Source: Pseudoduganella danionis (lineage in GTDB: Bacteria; Pseudomonadota; Gammaproteobacteria; Burkholderiales; Burkholderiaceae_D). Taken from it: DNA of 64,000 nt. A program made the translations under genes and the position numbers. The notes below the pieces were generated by a model. The model searched no databases. It was given only the letters and a program-made list of their open reading frames with translations, and was not told the DNA's origin. Location of the stretch: the NCBI RefSeq assembly GCF_009720775.1, contig NZ_WNKW01000001.1:124001-188000 (forward strand), read 5' to 3'. Shown here in pieces: positions 1 to 8,205 of the stretch; the stretch's first letter is position 1, and each line of letters opens with the position of its first letter.

Positions 1-235
1 GATCGCCCGCATCGGAAAGCTGGCCGATAGGCGTGGTGTCGAAATGCGGATGGGTCGCATCGCACAGCATCTGCGAGGCCAGACGGATGGCCTGTGGCCC
101 CAGACGCGCGCCGGGACGGTTGGTCACCGCGCCGTCAAAAGCCAGACCGGCGATGCAGTAAGGCGTATCGCGTTCGCCCCGCTCGACGTTGAGATAAGTA
201 CCGCTCGAGCGGAAAGCAAATTCGTGATTCGACAT
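1..235 (-). CDS. speB: Agmatinase / ureohydrolase family, N-terminal part (cut by window edge)
   Basis: The first 78 codons of a ureohydrolase (arginase/agmatinase) are present; the gene continues beyond base 1. The visible protein starts MSNHEFAFRSSGTY and contains the IAGLAFDGAVTNRPGARLGP block, which in this family forms the N-terminal strand and the loop next to the binuclear Mn site. The metal-ligand motifs themselves lie outside the window. Agmatinase hydrolyses agmatine to putrescine and urea; guanidinobutyrase, which makes GABA, is a close relative and cannot be excluded. The start lies 3 bases after the gabD stop on the same strand, so the gene is probably the distal part of a gabT-gabD operon that feeds putrescine or GABA into this cluster. 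Confidence 0.8.
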   Translation of the reverse strand, partial: MSNHEFAFRSSGTYLNVERGERDTPYCIAGLAFDGAVTNRPGARLGPQAIRLASQMLCDATHPHFDTTPIGQLSDAGD

Positions 236-238
236 TAT

Positions 239-1693
239 TTAAATGCCTCCCATGCAGATGTATTTGATGACCAGATAATCGTCCATACCGTAGGTGGAAC
301 CTTCGCGCCCCAGACCGGACTGTTTGACGCCGCCAAACGGTGCGATCTCGTTGGAGATCAAGCCCGTGTTGACGCCCACCATGCCCGATTCCAGCCCTTC
401 AGCCACGCGCCAGATACGGCCGATGTCGCGCGAGTAGAAGTAGGCGGCCAGACCGAATTCGGTATTGTTGGCCATGGCCAGTACTTCCTCATCCTTGTGG
501 AAGCGGAACAGCGGCGCCAGCGGGCCGAAGGTTTCCTCGGTGGCGACCAGCATATCACTGTTCACGTCAGCGATGATGGTAGGCTGGAAGAAGCCATGTC
601 CGAGTGCGTGGCGCGCGCCGCCGGTCAGCACCTTGCCACCTTTGGCGACGGCATCGGCGATATGCTGCTCGACCTTGACGACAGCTTTCTCTTCGATCAG
701 CGGGCCTTGTGTGACGCCCGCTTCCGCACCGTTGCCCACTTTAAGTTTGGCCACGGCCGCCACCAGTTTCGCCGCAAAGGCTTCGTACACGCCATCCTGC
801 ACATACAGGCGGTTGGCGCACACACAGGTCTGGCCCGCGTTGCGGTATTTGGACGCAATGGCGCCTTCCACGGCGGCATCGAGGTCGGCATCGTCGAATA
901 CGATGAAGGGCGCATTGCCGCCCAGTTCCAGAGACAGTTTTTTGATGGTGGGCGCGCACTGCTGCATCAGCAAGCGGCCCACGGCGGTGGAACCCGTGAA
1001 GCTCAGTTTGCGCACCACGGGGTTGGAAGTCATTTCGCCACCGATGGCGCGCGCATCACCCGTGATGACGTTGAACACACCGGCAGGTATGCCGGCGCGC
1101 TCGGCCAGCACGGCCAGCGCCAGTGCCGAATACGGCGTCAGTTCGGCCGGTTTGACGACGATAGGGCAGCCTGCGGCCAGTGCCGGCCCCACTTTGCGCG
1201 TGATCATGGCGGACGGGAAGTTCCATGGTGTGATGGCGGCGCATACGCCGATAGGCTCCTTGGTCACCACGAGACGGCGATCCGGCCATGGCGATTGCAG
1301 GGTTTCACCCGCGACCCGTTTGCCTTCTTCGGCAAACCATTCGATAAAGGAAGCAGCGTAGCCGATTTCACCTTTGGCTTCGGCCAGCGGCTTGCCCTGT
1401 TCCACCGTCATGATTAGGGCCAGATCGTCGGCGTTTTCCAGCATCAGATCGTTCCACTTGCGTAGCAGCGCGGAGCGTTCCTTGGCAGTCTTCTTGCGCC
1501 ATGCCGGCCATGCGGCATTGGCGGCGCTGATGGCGGCCGCCGTATCGGCTGCACCCATGTAGGGCACAGTGCCCAGTGCTGCGCCGTTGGCCGGATTGTG
1601 TACAGCCAGCGTGGCGCCATCGGGTGCATCCACCCATGCGCCATTGATGTAGCACTGGTGGCGCAATAGGCTAGGGTCTTTCAGCGCGATCAT
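239..1693 (-). CDS. gabD: Succinate-semialdehyde dehydrogenase (NADP+)
   Basis: This 484-residue protein is a full-length aldehyde dehydrogenase of the GabD group. It oxidises succinate semialdehyde to succinate in the cytoplasm, the last step of GABA catabolism. The general-base glutamate is E256 in LELGGN and the nucleophile is C290 in GQTC, followed by C292 as in other GabD proteins. ITPWNFP near residue 155 and FTGSTAVG near 232 belong to the cofactor fold. Its ATG overlaps the gabT stop by 4 bases (ATGA), so the two are translationally coupled. The length matches E. coli GabD closely. Glutarate-semialdehyde dehydrogenase activity is possible because some GabD enzymes do both. Confidence 0.95.
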   Translation of the reverse strand: MIALKDPSLLRHQCYINGAWVDAPDGATLAVHNPANGAALGTVPYMGAADTAAAISAANAAWPAWRKKTAKERSALLRKWNDLMLENADDLALIMTVEQGKPLAEAKGEIGYAASFIEWFAEEGKRVAGETLQSPWPDRRLVVTKEPIGVCAAITPWNFPSAMITRKVGPALAAGCPIVVKPAELTPYSALALAVLAERAGIPAGVFNVITGDARAIGGEMTSNPVVRKLSFTGSTAVGRLLMQQCAPTIKKLSLELGGNAPFIVFDDADLDAAVEGAIASKYRNAGQTCVCANRLYVQDGVYEAFAAKLVAAVAKLKVGNGAEAGVTQGPLIEEKAVVKVEQHIADAVAKGGKVLTGGARHALGHGFFQPTIIADVNSDMLVATEETFGPLAPLFRFHKDEEVLAMANNTEFGLAAYFYSRDIGRIWRVAEGLESGMVGVNTGLISNEIAPFGGVKQSGLGREGSTYGMDDYLVIKYICMGGI

Positions 1694-2964
1694 GCTGTGG
1701 CCTCCTTGAGTGCGGCGCTGAGGATGGCCAGCGCTTCATCCATCACATGGTCCTCGATGGTAAGCGGGAACAGGAAGCGCACCACATTGCTGTACACGCC
1801 GCAGGTCAGCAGTACCAGACCTTTTTGCAGCGCCAGTGTCTGTACCTTTTTGGTAAAGACGGCATCCGGTTCGCCCGTGGCAGGATCGGCAAACTCCATC
1901 GCGATCATGGCGCCGGGGCCGCGTACATCCGAAATCTGTGGCACCGCGCTGCGCAGGCCCTGCAGGGTTTCCTTCAGACGGTCGCCCAGCACGTTGGCGC
2001 GCTGGCACAACTGCTCTTCTTCGATCACGTCGATCACTGCCAGTGCCGACGCAATCGCCAGCGGGTTGCCCGCGTAGGTGCCACCTAGGCCGCCCGGATT
2101 CGGCGCATCCATGATTTCGGCGCGGCCGCAGACGGCCGACAGCGGCATGCCGCCCGCCAGACTTTTCGCGATCGTCATCAGATCTGGCACCACATCGTAG
2201 TGCTCCATGGCGAACAGCTTGCCCGTGCGCGCAAAGCCGGTCTGGATTTCGTCAGCGATCAGCAGGATGCCGTGCTGGTCGCACAGCGCGCGCAGCGCCT
2301 TCATGAAGGCTGGGGGCGCAGCATAGAACCCGCCTTCGCCCTGCACGGGTTCGAGAATGATGGCGGCCACGCGCTGCGGGTCCACATCGGCCTTGAACAG
2401 GGTGTGGACGGCATTGATGGCATCGTCCACGCTGACGCCATGCAGTTCCACCGGATACGGCGCGTGGTAGATCTCGGCAGGGAAGGGGCCGAAACCGATC
2501 TTGTATGGTGCTACTTTACCCGTCAGCGCCATGCCCATCATGGTGCGGCCATGGAAGCCGCCGGCAAAGGCGATGACGGCGCTACGGCCCGTAGCGGCAC
2601 GGGCGATCTTGATGGCGTTTTCCACGGCTTCGGCGCCGCTCGAGAAGAACGCGGTCTTCTTGGCATGCTTGCCCGGCGTGAGCTGGTTGATGCGCTCGGC
2701 CAGTTCCACATATTGCGCATACGGCACTACCTGATAGCAGGTGTGGGTGAACTTGCCCAGTTGCTGTTCGATGGCGGCCATCAGCTTGGGGTGGCGGTGG
2801 CCCGTGTTCAGTACGGCGATACCGGCAGCGAAGTCGATATAGCGTCGGCCTTCCACGTCCCATAGCTCGGCATTCAGCGCGCGCTCGGCGTAGAACTGGC
2901 ACATCACTCCCACGCCGCGTGGCGTGGCCGCATCTTTACGTTTCTGCAGGTCTGCATTATTCAT
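1690..2964 (-). CDS. gabT: 4-aminobutyrate aminotransferase
   Basis: A 424-residue class-III PLP aminotransferase. It moves the amino group of GABA to 2-oxoglutarate, giving succinate semialdehyde for GabD. Visible signatures are the cofactor-phosphate region FFSSGAEAVENA (about 106-117), AGGFHGRTM (134-142), the EPVQGEGGF block (205-213), the PLP-binding aspartate D238 in LLIADE, and the Schiff-base lysine K267 in TIAKSLAGG. The length is that of GabT. It is first in a run with gabD and the agmatinase-like gene. About 60-75 bases upstream lie TGG(C/T)(C/T)C half-sites resembling those at the MocR gene, so GABA- or polyamine-dependent activation is plausible. A 5-aminovalerate aminotransferase (DavT) would look similar. 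Confidence 0.93.
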   Translation of the reverse strand: MNNADLQKRKDAATPRGVGVMCQFYAERALNAELWDVEGRRYIDFAAGIAVLNTGHRHPKLMAAIEQQLGKFTHTCYQVVPYAQYVELAERINQLTPGKHAKKTAFFSSGAEAVENAIKIARAATGRSAVIAFAGGFHGRTMMGMALTGKVAPYKIGFGPFPAEIYHAPYPVELHGVSVDDAINAVHTLFKADVDPQRVAAIILEPVQGEGGFYAAPPAFMKALRALCDQHGILLIADEIQTGFARTGKLFAMEHYDVVPDLMTIAKSLAGGMPLSAVCGRAEIMDAPNPGGLGGTYAGNPLAIASALAVIDVIEEEQLCQRANVLGDRLKETLQGLRSAVPQISDVRGPGAMIAMEFADPATGEPDAVFTKKVQTLALQKGLVLLTCGVYSNVVRFLFPLTIEDHVMDEALAILSAALKEATA

Positions 2965-3017
2965 GGTGATTCCGGATAGGACGGGTTGATCAAAAGGCTA
3001 ATTTCATACTACACGCC

Positions 3018-3042
3018 TAAACGGAACCATGAATAGGGCCAC
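3018..3042 (-). promoter_or_regulatory. Candidate MocR sites upstream of gabT
   Basis: Read on the minus strand, GTGGCCCTA (3042 to 3034) and ATGGTTCCG (3030 to 3022) lie 12 bases apart. They resemble the AAGTGG(T/C)(T/C)CT repeats beside the MocR gene. They sit upstream of or over the probable -35 of a gabT promoter whose -10 may be TAGTAT, a position that suits activation. Assigning them to this regulator is inference. Confidence 0.4.
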
Positions 3043-3044
3043 AA

Positions 3045-4223
3045 TTAAGAAGTTGATGGTGCCACTTTGCGTTCTTGCCGTTCAATATAGCCCTGACGGT
3101 ATTCCCACCACGCCGTGCCGACGAAAATCGCCGCGCCACACCACAGCACGGCGGGCAGCGCGTTGATTCCCACCGTCTGCATCAGCACCCCCGTCAGCAG
3201 CGGACCGCCGCTGCTGGTGATGCCCCAGCTGGCGTTGACCACGGCGCTGGCCGCGACCAGCGACTGGCCATTGAAACGGGCGCCGCAAGCCACCAGCGAC
3301 AGCATGTAGATGGCGCCAGCCGTGGCGCCCAGCATCAGCAGCACGGTCCACCACAGCCATGGTGTGCCCGCAGCAAACGGCAGAATGGGCAGCAGCACGC
3401 AGACGGCGATTCCGCAGCCCGTATGGACTTTGCGCCGCCCCACGTGGTCGGCCAGCCAGCCGAACACGAACTGCAGCGCCGTATCGCCCACCAGCACCAC
3501 AGTGGCCGACAGCAGCGCCAGTTCGGTGGCGATACCGTGGCGGATTGCATACAGCGGCAGCAGGCTCAGGGCCAGCGTATCGAACAGCGCAAAGAAGGCG
3601 GCACCGGCGACGATCATCAGCATGCGCGGCAGCACGCGCTGCCACGATACATGGGGTTCGTCATCATCTTCATGCGCGCCGCCTGAGATCAGCACCATGC
3701 CCGGCAAGGCCAGCAGGAATAGTGCGCCGCACACGGCAAACGGCATGCTGACGCGGCCTTCCATCTGTGCTACGAGCGCAGGGCCGATCAGCTGGAACAG
3801 CGTGAAGCTGGTGGTGTACATGGCCACCACGCGGCCGCGCGAATTGACGGGCGCGAGCCGGTTGACCCACGCTTCGCCTATGGTGAACAGCACGCCCATG
3901 GCCGCGCCGAAGATGAAGCGCAGCAGGCCCCAGCAGATCAGCGAATCGGTGAACTCCATCAGTGCGGTGGACAGGCCGCCGGCGATGATGGCGGCAATCA
4001 TGCTGCCGCGCGGGCCGTGGCTGGCCGTCCAGCGCGATACAAACGGGGCGGCGGCGAGGATGCCGAAGGCACTCGCTGCCGTGATGATGCCGATGATGTC
4101 GGTGCCGACGCCGCGGTTATCCAGTGTCAGTGCGGTCAGCGGGATGGTGGCGCCCAGACCCAGCCCTACCACGCCGATACTGGCGACGAGGGCGATGAAG
4201 TCACGCCAGGGCATGGTTTTCAT
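3045..4223 (-). CDS. MFS transporter, substrate unknown
   Basis: A 392-residue integral membrane protein with about 12 predicted hydrophobic helices and the MFS layout. The loop 2-3 signature is degenerate (SRWTASHGPRG, about residues 63-73), while the loop 8-9 copy, FGWLADHVGRRKVH, is clear near residue 255. It begins MKTMPWRDFIALVASIGVVG. Its ATG overlaps the stop of the upstream MocR regulator gene (TAATG), so the two are co-translated. Regulator-coupled transporters often carry the regulator's ligand or a related compound, so an amine, amino acid or vitamin B6-related substrate could be guessed. The sequence does not show the substrate or whether it imports or exports. Confidence 0.85.
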   Translation of the reverse strand: MKTMPWRDFIALVASIGVVGLGLGATIPLTALTLDNRGVGTDIIGIITAASAFGILAAAPFVSRWTASHGPRGSMIAAIIAGGLSTALMEFTDSLICWGLLRFIFGAAMGVLFTIGEAWVNRLAPVNSRGRVVAMYTTSFTLFQLIGPALVAQMEGRVSMPFAVCGALFLLALPGMVLISGGAHEDDDEPHVSWQRVLPRMLMIVAGAAFFALFDTLALSLLPLYAIRHGIATELALLSATVVLVGDTALQFVFGWLADHVGRRKVHTGCGIAVCVLLPILPFAAGTPWLWWTVLLMLGATAGAIYMLSLVACGARFNGQSLVAASAVVNASWGITSSGGPLLTGVLMQTVGINALPAVLWCGAAIFVGTAWWEYRQGYIERQERKVAPSTS

Positions 4224-5737
4224 TAACGTACTCCTGATTGAATCACGGCTGCCAGCAGGCGGCCGTAGTAAGCGATTTTCTCGGGCGTGCAGTAGGCATA
4301 GCCCACCAGCAGGCCGCGCCGCACGGGCGGCGCCAGATAATAGGTGGACAGGGCTTTCACCTGTATGCCTGATTCGGCCGCCAGTTTTTCCAGCGCCACG
4401 TCGTCCACGCGGTCCGGCAGCTCGACTACCAGATGCAGGCCTGATTCTTCGCTCGAGATGGTGACGGTCTGCGCCAGCTGCGCACCGAGCTGGTGCACCA
4501 GCGTACGGCGCAGCAGTTCGCGCCGCGCGCCATAGGTCTGGCGGATTTTACGGATGTGGGTAGTGAAGTGGCCCAGCGCGATGAAATCGGCCAGCGCCGC
4601 CTGCACCATTAGCTGGCCGGGCCGCTGCAGATCATACAGCGCGCTCTTGAAGCCATTGATCAGCGCCGGTGGTACCACCAGATAACCGATCTTGATGCCG
4701 GGGTAGAGCACTTTGGAGAAGGTGCCCATGTAGAGCACGCGGTCATCGTTGTCGAGCCCCTGCAGCGCGGCCAGCGGCCGGCCTGTGTAGCGAAACTCGC
4801 TATCGTAATCGTCTTCCAGTATCCACGCTTGCTTGCGCACGGCCACCTCGAGCAGTTCGCGCCGGCGCTTCAGGCTCATTACGGCGCCCGTCGGATACTG
4901 GTGCGACGGCGTTACGTAGATCAGTTTGGGCGTGGTGGCCAGATCGGCTTCTTCCAGCGCCATGCCATCGCTATCGACGGTAATCGGATGCAGCTTCAGT
5001 TCGCGCGCTTCGAACACGCGCCGCGCGCCCCAGTAGCACGGGTCTTCCACCCACGCGGTATCGCCGACATCGGCCAGCAACTGGGCGCACAGATCGAGCG
5101 ACTGCTGGGTGCCACTGGTAATCATCACCTGTTCCACCTGCACTTTGACGGAGCGCGAAATGCGCAGATATTCCGTGATGGCCTGCCGCAGCGGCAGATA
5201 GCCGCCGGACTGACCATAGTCGAGCAGGTCGGCGCGGGCTTCGCGCCACACGCGGTTCTGCAGGCGCTGCCACAGTTTGAACGGGAACGAGGAAAAGTCT
5301 GCATCGCCCGGTGCAAAAGGTTGAATTTCGAAGCGGGGACCGGCGGCGAAACTGGTCAGCGCCTGACCGCGGCGCGACAGTGGCACGCTGGCGGCTGTGC
5401 TACGTGGCGCTGCAGCACGGGGCGTGTGTGGCGCCGAACCAACACCGCGCATGCTGGCGCTGTGCGCCTGCAGATCGCTCACATAGGTGCCACTTCCCAG
5501 CTCGCTATGCACATAGCCCTCCGCCGCTAGCTGTTCGAAAGCGGCGATGACGGTGTTGCGCGAAATCCCCAGATCCCGCGCCAGATCACGGCTGGACGGC
5601 AGTTTGCTGCCTGCGCCTAGCTGCTGCTTGTGGATGGCCGCCTTGGCCGCCTCGTACAGACGGCGCTGCTGCGGCAGGCGCGGATGGAAGTCGGTTTCGG
5701 CCAGCGTATGGGCGAGCAGATCGGAAGTGGAGAGCAT
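4223..5737 (-). CDS. MocR/PdxR-type regulator (GntR helix-turn-helix fused to aminotransferase fold)
   Basis: This 504-residue protein has an N-terminal GntR winged helix (about 25-90, with LPSSRDLARDLGISRNTV typical of the recognition region). A variable linker rich in Ala, Pro and Ser (90-130) joins it to a class-I aminotransferase-like domain (about 140-500). PLP-binding features are retained: Y311 with D309/D310 in LEDDYDSEFRY and K342 in GTFSKVLYPG. Family members (GabR, PdxR, TauR, DdlR) sense amines or PLP and control GABA, taurine or vitamin B6 genes. It is transcribed divergently from puuD and coupled to the MFS gene. Direct repeats just before its start suggest autorepression. The polyamine cluster lacks a PuuR-type gene, so this is the likely pathway regulator. 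GABA or an external aldimine as ligand is inference. Confidence 0.92.
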   Translation of the reverse strand: MLSTSDLLAHTLAETDFHPRLPQQRRLYEAAKAAIHKQQLGAGSKLPSSRDLARDLGISRNTVIAAFEQLAAEGYVHSELGSGTYVSDLQAHSASMRGVGSAPHTPRAAAPRSTAASVPLSRRGQALTSFAAGPRFEIQPFAPGDADFSSFPFKLWQRLQNRVWREARADLLDYGQSGGYLPLRQAITEYLRISRSVKVQVEQVMITSGTQQSLDLCAQLLADVGDTAWVEDPCYWGARRVFEARELKLHPITVDSDGMALEEADLATTPKLIYVTPSHQYPTGAVMSLKRRRELLEVAVRKQAWILEDDYDSEFRYTGRPLAALQGLDNDDRVLYMGTFSKVLYPGIKIGYLVVPPALINGFKSALYDLQRPGQLMVQAALADFIALGHFTTHIRKIRQTYGARRELLRRTLVHQLGAQLAQTVTISSEESGLHLVVELPDRVDDVALEKLAAESGIQVKALSTYYLAPPVRRGLLVGYAYCTPEKIAYYGRLLAAVIQSGVR

Positions 5738-5742
5738 TTTAT

Positions 5743-5776
5743 GAAGTGGTTCTAGTCAAAAGCCATAAGTGGCCCT
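5743..5776. promoter_or_regulatory. Candidate MocR operator: two direct repeats
   Basis: GAAGTGGTTCTA (5743-5754) and TAAGTGGCCCTG (5766-5777) share AAGTGG(T/C)(T/C)CT and start 23 bases apart, about two helical turns, on the same face of DNA. The first closely matches the AAAGTGGWTCTA-type site reported for Corynebacterium PdxR (recalled from the literature). They lie 6-40 bases before the regulator's start, over a possible minus-strand promoter (TTGTCA, then TGACTA). That position fits autorepression. A further AGAGTGGTACCA (5904-5915) lies just before puuD. Confidence 0.55.
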
Positions 5777-5937
5777 GACAATGATACCAAATTCCGCATA
5801 TGATTAATTGAAATTCAAGCCAAATCGGAGCAAGATTGACTTGATTACACGGTTTTCTGACCTGCTTTGTGCAATTTCTGCGCTGGCGTCACCAAGCAGT
5901 CACAGAGTGGTACCAAAAATGCGTAATGAAAGTTCAT

Positions 5938-6702
5938 ATGCGTAGCCCAATCGTTCTGTTACCCGCCTGCGTTAATCAGATCGGCGCCCACCCGTATCAC
6001 ACGGCGCAACTGAAATACGTGGCCGCCGTTGCCAATGGTGCCGGCGCAACGCCGCTGATCGTACCGGCGCTCGGCGAGCAAACCGATTTCGATGCCCTGC
6101 TCGATCTGGCAGACGGCATCATGCTCACCGGTTCTCCTTCCAATGTGCACGCCAGCCTGTATGGCGAAAGCGTGCTTGATGAATCGCTGCCGCAGGATGC
6201 GGCACGCGATGCCACTACGCTGCCGCTGATCCGCGCAGCGATACAGCGCGGCATACCGCTGCTGGCCATCTGCCGCGGCTTCCAGGAAGTCAATGTAGCG
6301 ATGGGTGGCACGCTGCATCAGGCCGTGCATCAGGTGGACGGCATGGCCGACCACCGCGAGCAGAAAGGCCAGCCACTCGAGCAGCAATATGCGCTGGCCC
6401 ATCGCGTGCTGCTGGAACCTGCCGGACATTTGACGCAGATGCTCGGTGGCGTCAGCGAAATCATGGTCAACTCGCTGCACGGTCAGGGCATCAAGCAGCT
6501 CGCGCCCGGCCTCGCAGTGGAAGCGCGCGCCGATGACGGTCTGGTGGAAGCCTACCGCGTGGCCGATGCCGCCGGCTTTACGCTGGCCGTGCAGTGGCAC
6601 CCCGAGTGGCGTCTGCAGGAAAACCCCGATTCGATGAAGTTGTTCCACGCCTTTGGCGAGGCTTGCCGCATCTTTAAAGCAGGGCGAGGCGGAGTACCTT
6701 AG
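5938..6702 (+). CDS. puuD: Gamma-glutamyl-GABA hydrolase
   Basis: A class-I glutamine-amidotransferase-like hydrolase that splits gamma-glutamyl-GABA into glutamate and GABA, the last step of the Puu pathway. With the chosen start it has 254 residues, the length of E. coli PuuD. The nucleophile is C112 in LLAICRGFQE and the catalytic His-Glu pair is in VQWHPEW near the C-terminus; ADGIMLTGSPSNV is the oxyanion-strand region. I chose the ATG at 5938 because GAAAG lies 5 bases upstream. An in-frame ATG at 5926 would add four residues, and the longer reading from 5869 adds a tail unlike the family. It is the first gene of the long plus-strand cluster and is divergent from the MocR gene. Confidence 0.92.
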   Translation: MRSPIVLLPACVNQIGAHPYHTAQLKYVAAVANGAGATPLIVPALGEQTDFDALLDLADGIMLTGSPSNVHASLYGESVLDESLPQDAARDATTLPLIRAAIQRGIPLLAICRGFQEVNVAMGGTLHQAVHQVDGMADHREQKGQPLEQQYALAHRVLLEPAGHLTQMLGGVSEIMVNSLHGQGIKQLAPGLAVEARADDGLVEAYRVADAAGFTLAVQWHPEWRLQENPDSMKLFHAFGEACRIFKAGRGGVP

Positions 6703-6805
6703 GTTCCCCGTCCGGTAGCACGGTAGTTCCGCAGTACCCGTAGCAGGAGAAGGGGCCAGCGCCCGGCCCGCCCTGCCGATGATCAAGACAATACGAGAGA
6801 GAGTT

Positions 6806-8176
6806 ATGGCAATCCGCGAGAATTTCACCTACAACGACATGGACTTGTGGCTGAATGAAAAACACGTTACCGAAATCGAATGCCTGGTGCCCGACCTGAC
6901 TGGTGTGGCACGTGGCAAAATCCTCCCGCGCGGTAAATTCACCACCGAGCGCGGCATGCGTATTCCTGAAGCCGTGCTGGGCATGACGGTAACGGGCAAC
7001 TACCCGACCGAAGATGACGCTTATGACCGCGCTATCTCCACCACCGACCGCGACATGATACTGCGTGCCGACCCGACCACCATCACCATGGTGCCATGGG
7101 CCACCGACCCGACCGCACAGGTGATCCACGACTGCTATTTCGCCGATGGCCGTCTGGTGGACTTCGCTCCGCGCTCGGTGCTGCGCCGCGTATTGAAACT
7201 GTATGAAGACCGCGGCTGGAAGCCTGTGGTAGCGCCGGAACTGGAGTTCTATCTGACGGCGAAAAACAGCGATCCCGATCTGCCACTGCGCCCGCCGGTC
7301 GGCCGTAGCGGCCGTGCCGAAACCAGCCGTCAGGTGTATAGCATCGACGCGGTGAACGAATTCGATCCGCTGTTCGAAGACATCTACGACTACTGCGACA
7401 TGATGAATCTGGACGTCGATACGCTGATTCACGAAATCGGCGCCGGCCAGATGGAAATCAACTTCCTGCATGGCGATCCGCTGGGTCTGGCCGACAAGGT
7501 ATTCTTCTTCAAGCGTACCCTGCGCGAAGCGGCGCTCAAGCACGATATGTACGCCACCTTCATGGCCAAGCCTATGGCCGGCGAACCCGGTTCCGCCATG
7601 CACGTGCACCAGAGCGTGGTCGATGTGAAGACGGGTAAAAACATCTTCAGCGCAGAAGATGGTTCTGCCGCACCGATCTTCAAGCACTACATCGCCGGTC
7701 TGCAGCGTTACATGCCTTCGGCCATGGCGATTGTTGCACCATATGTGAATTCCTATCGCCGTCTGGTGCGCCACACGGCTGCACCGATCAATATTCAGTG
7801 GGGCATGGATAACCGTACGGTCGGTTTCCGCGTGCCGGAATCGGGTGTGCAGGACCGTCGCGTAGAGAACCGGATTATCGGCGCCGACGCCAACCCGTAT
7901 CTGGCACTTGCCGTTACGCTGGCCTGCGGTTACCTCGGTATGACCGAGCAACTGGAACCTACGCCGATGACGGTCAACAGCGCTTACGATCTGAAAGTGG
8001 AACTGCCGCAGGGTCTGCCGGAAGCGCTGCAATTGCTGCGTAACGAAGACAAGCTGCGCACCGTGCTGGGAGAACGTTTCATCGATGTGTATGCGGCGAT
8101 CAAGGATCTGGAACACCAGGAATTCATGACGGTGATCAGTCCATGGGAACGCGAACACTTGTTGCTGCACGTCTGA
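6806..8176 (+). CDS. puuA: Gamma-glutamylputrescine synthetase (glutamine synthetase fold), copy 1
   Basis: A 456-residue GS-superfamily ligase. PuuA joins glutamate to putrescine using ATP, starting the gamma-glutamylated route. The sequence shows the N-terminal CLVPDLTGVARGKILP block, the metal-ligand strand APELEFYLT, IGAGQMEINF in the catalytic fold, the HVHQS motif of the nucleotide site, and NIQWGMDNRTVGFRVP, matching the arginine region that binds glutamate. The start at 6806 follows GAGAGAG at a good ribosome-binding distance; the upstream in-frame ATG at 6779 has none. It lies 103 bases after puuD and 29 before spuC. A paralogue lies at 19590, so the exact amine (putrescine, spermidine, cadaverine) is uncertain. 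Confidence 0.88.
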   Translation: MAIRENFTYNDMDLWLNEKHVTEIECLVPDLTGVARGKILPRGKFTTERGMRIPEAVLGMTVTGNYPTEDDAYDRAISTTDRDMILRADPTTITMVPWATDPTAQVIHDCYFADGRLVDFAPRSVLRRVLKLYEDRGWKPVVAPELEFYLTAKNSDPDLPLRPPVGRSGRAETSRQVYSIDAVNEFDPLFEDIYDYCDMMNLDVDTLIHEIGAGQMEINFLHGDPLGLADKVFFFKRTLREAALKHDMYATFMAKPMAGEPGSAMHVHQSVVDVKTGKNIFSAEDGSAAPIFKHYIAGLQRYMPSAMAIVAPYVNSYRRLVRHTAAPINIQWGMDNRTVGFRVPESGVQDRRVENRIIGADANPYLALAVTLACGYLGMTEQLEPTPMTVNSAYDLKVELPQGLPEALQLLRNEDKLRTVLGERFIDVYAAIKDLEHQEFMTVISPWEREHLLLHV

Positions 8177-8205
8177 TTTCATCCTTTACCGAGTAAGGAA
8201 ACAAC

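Noticed and set aside
5888..5902. Possible sigma-54 promoter before puuD (TGGCGTCACCAAGCA)
   Set aside because: The GG and GC elements are one base too close, and the -12 TTGC is absent.
5869..5937. Upstream start for puuD adding 23 residues
   Set aside because: No ribosome-binding site and the extra residues do not resemble the family; the start at 5938 gives the exact E. coli PuuD length.
6674..8182. Long minus-strand open frame (502 codons) opposite puuA
   Set aside because: It mirrors puuA codons in a high-GC gene, has His/Gln/Arg-rich composition and no recognisable domain; puuA has all catalytic motifs.
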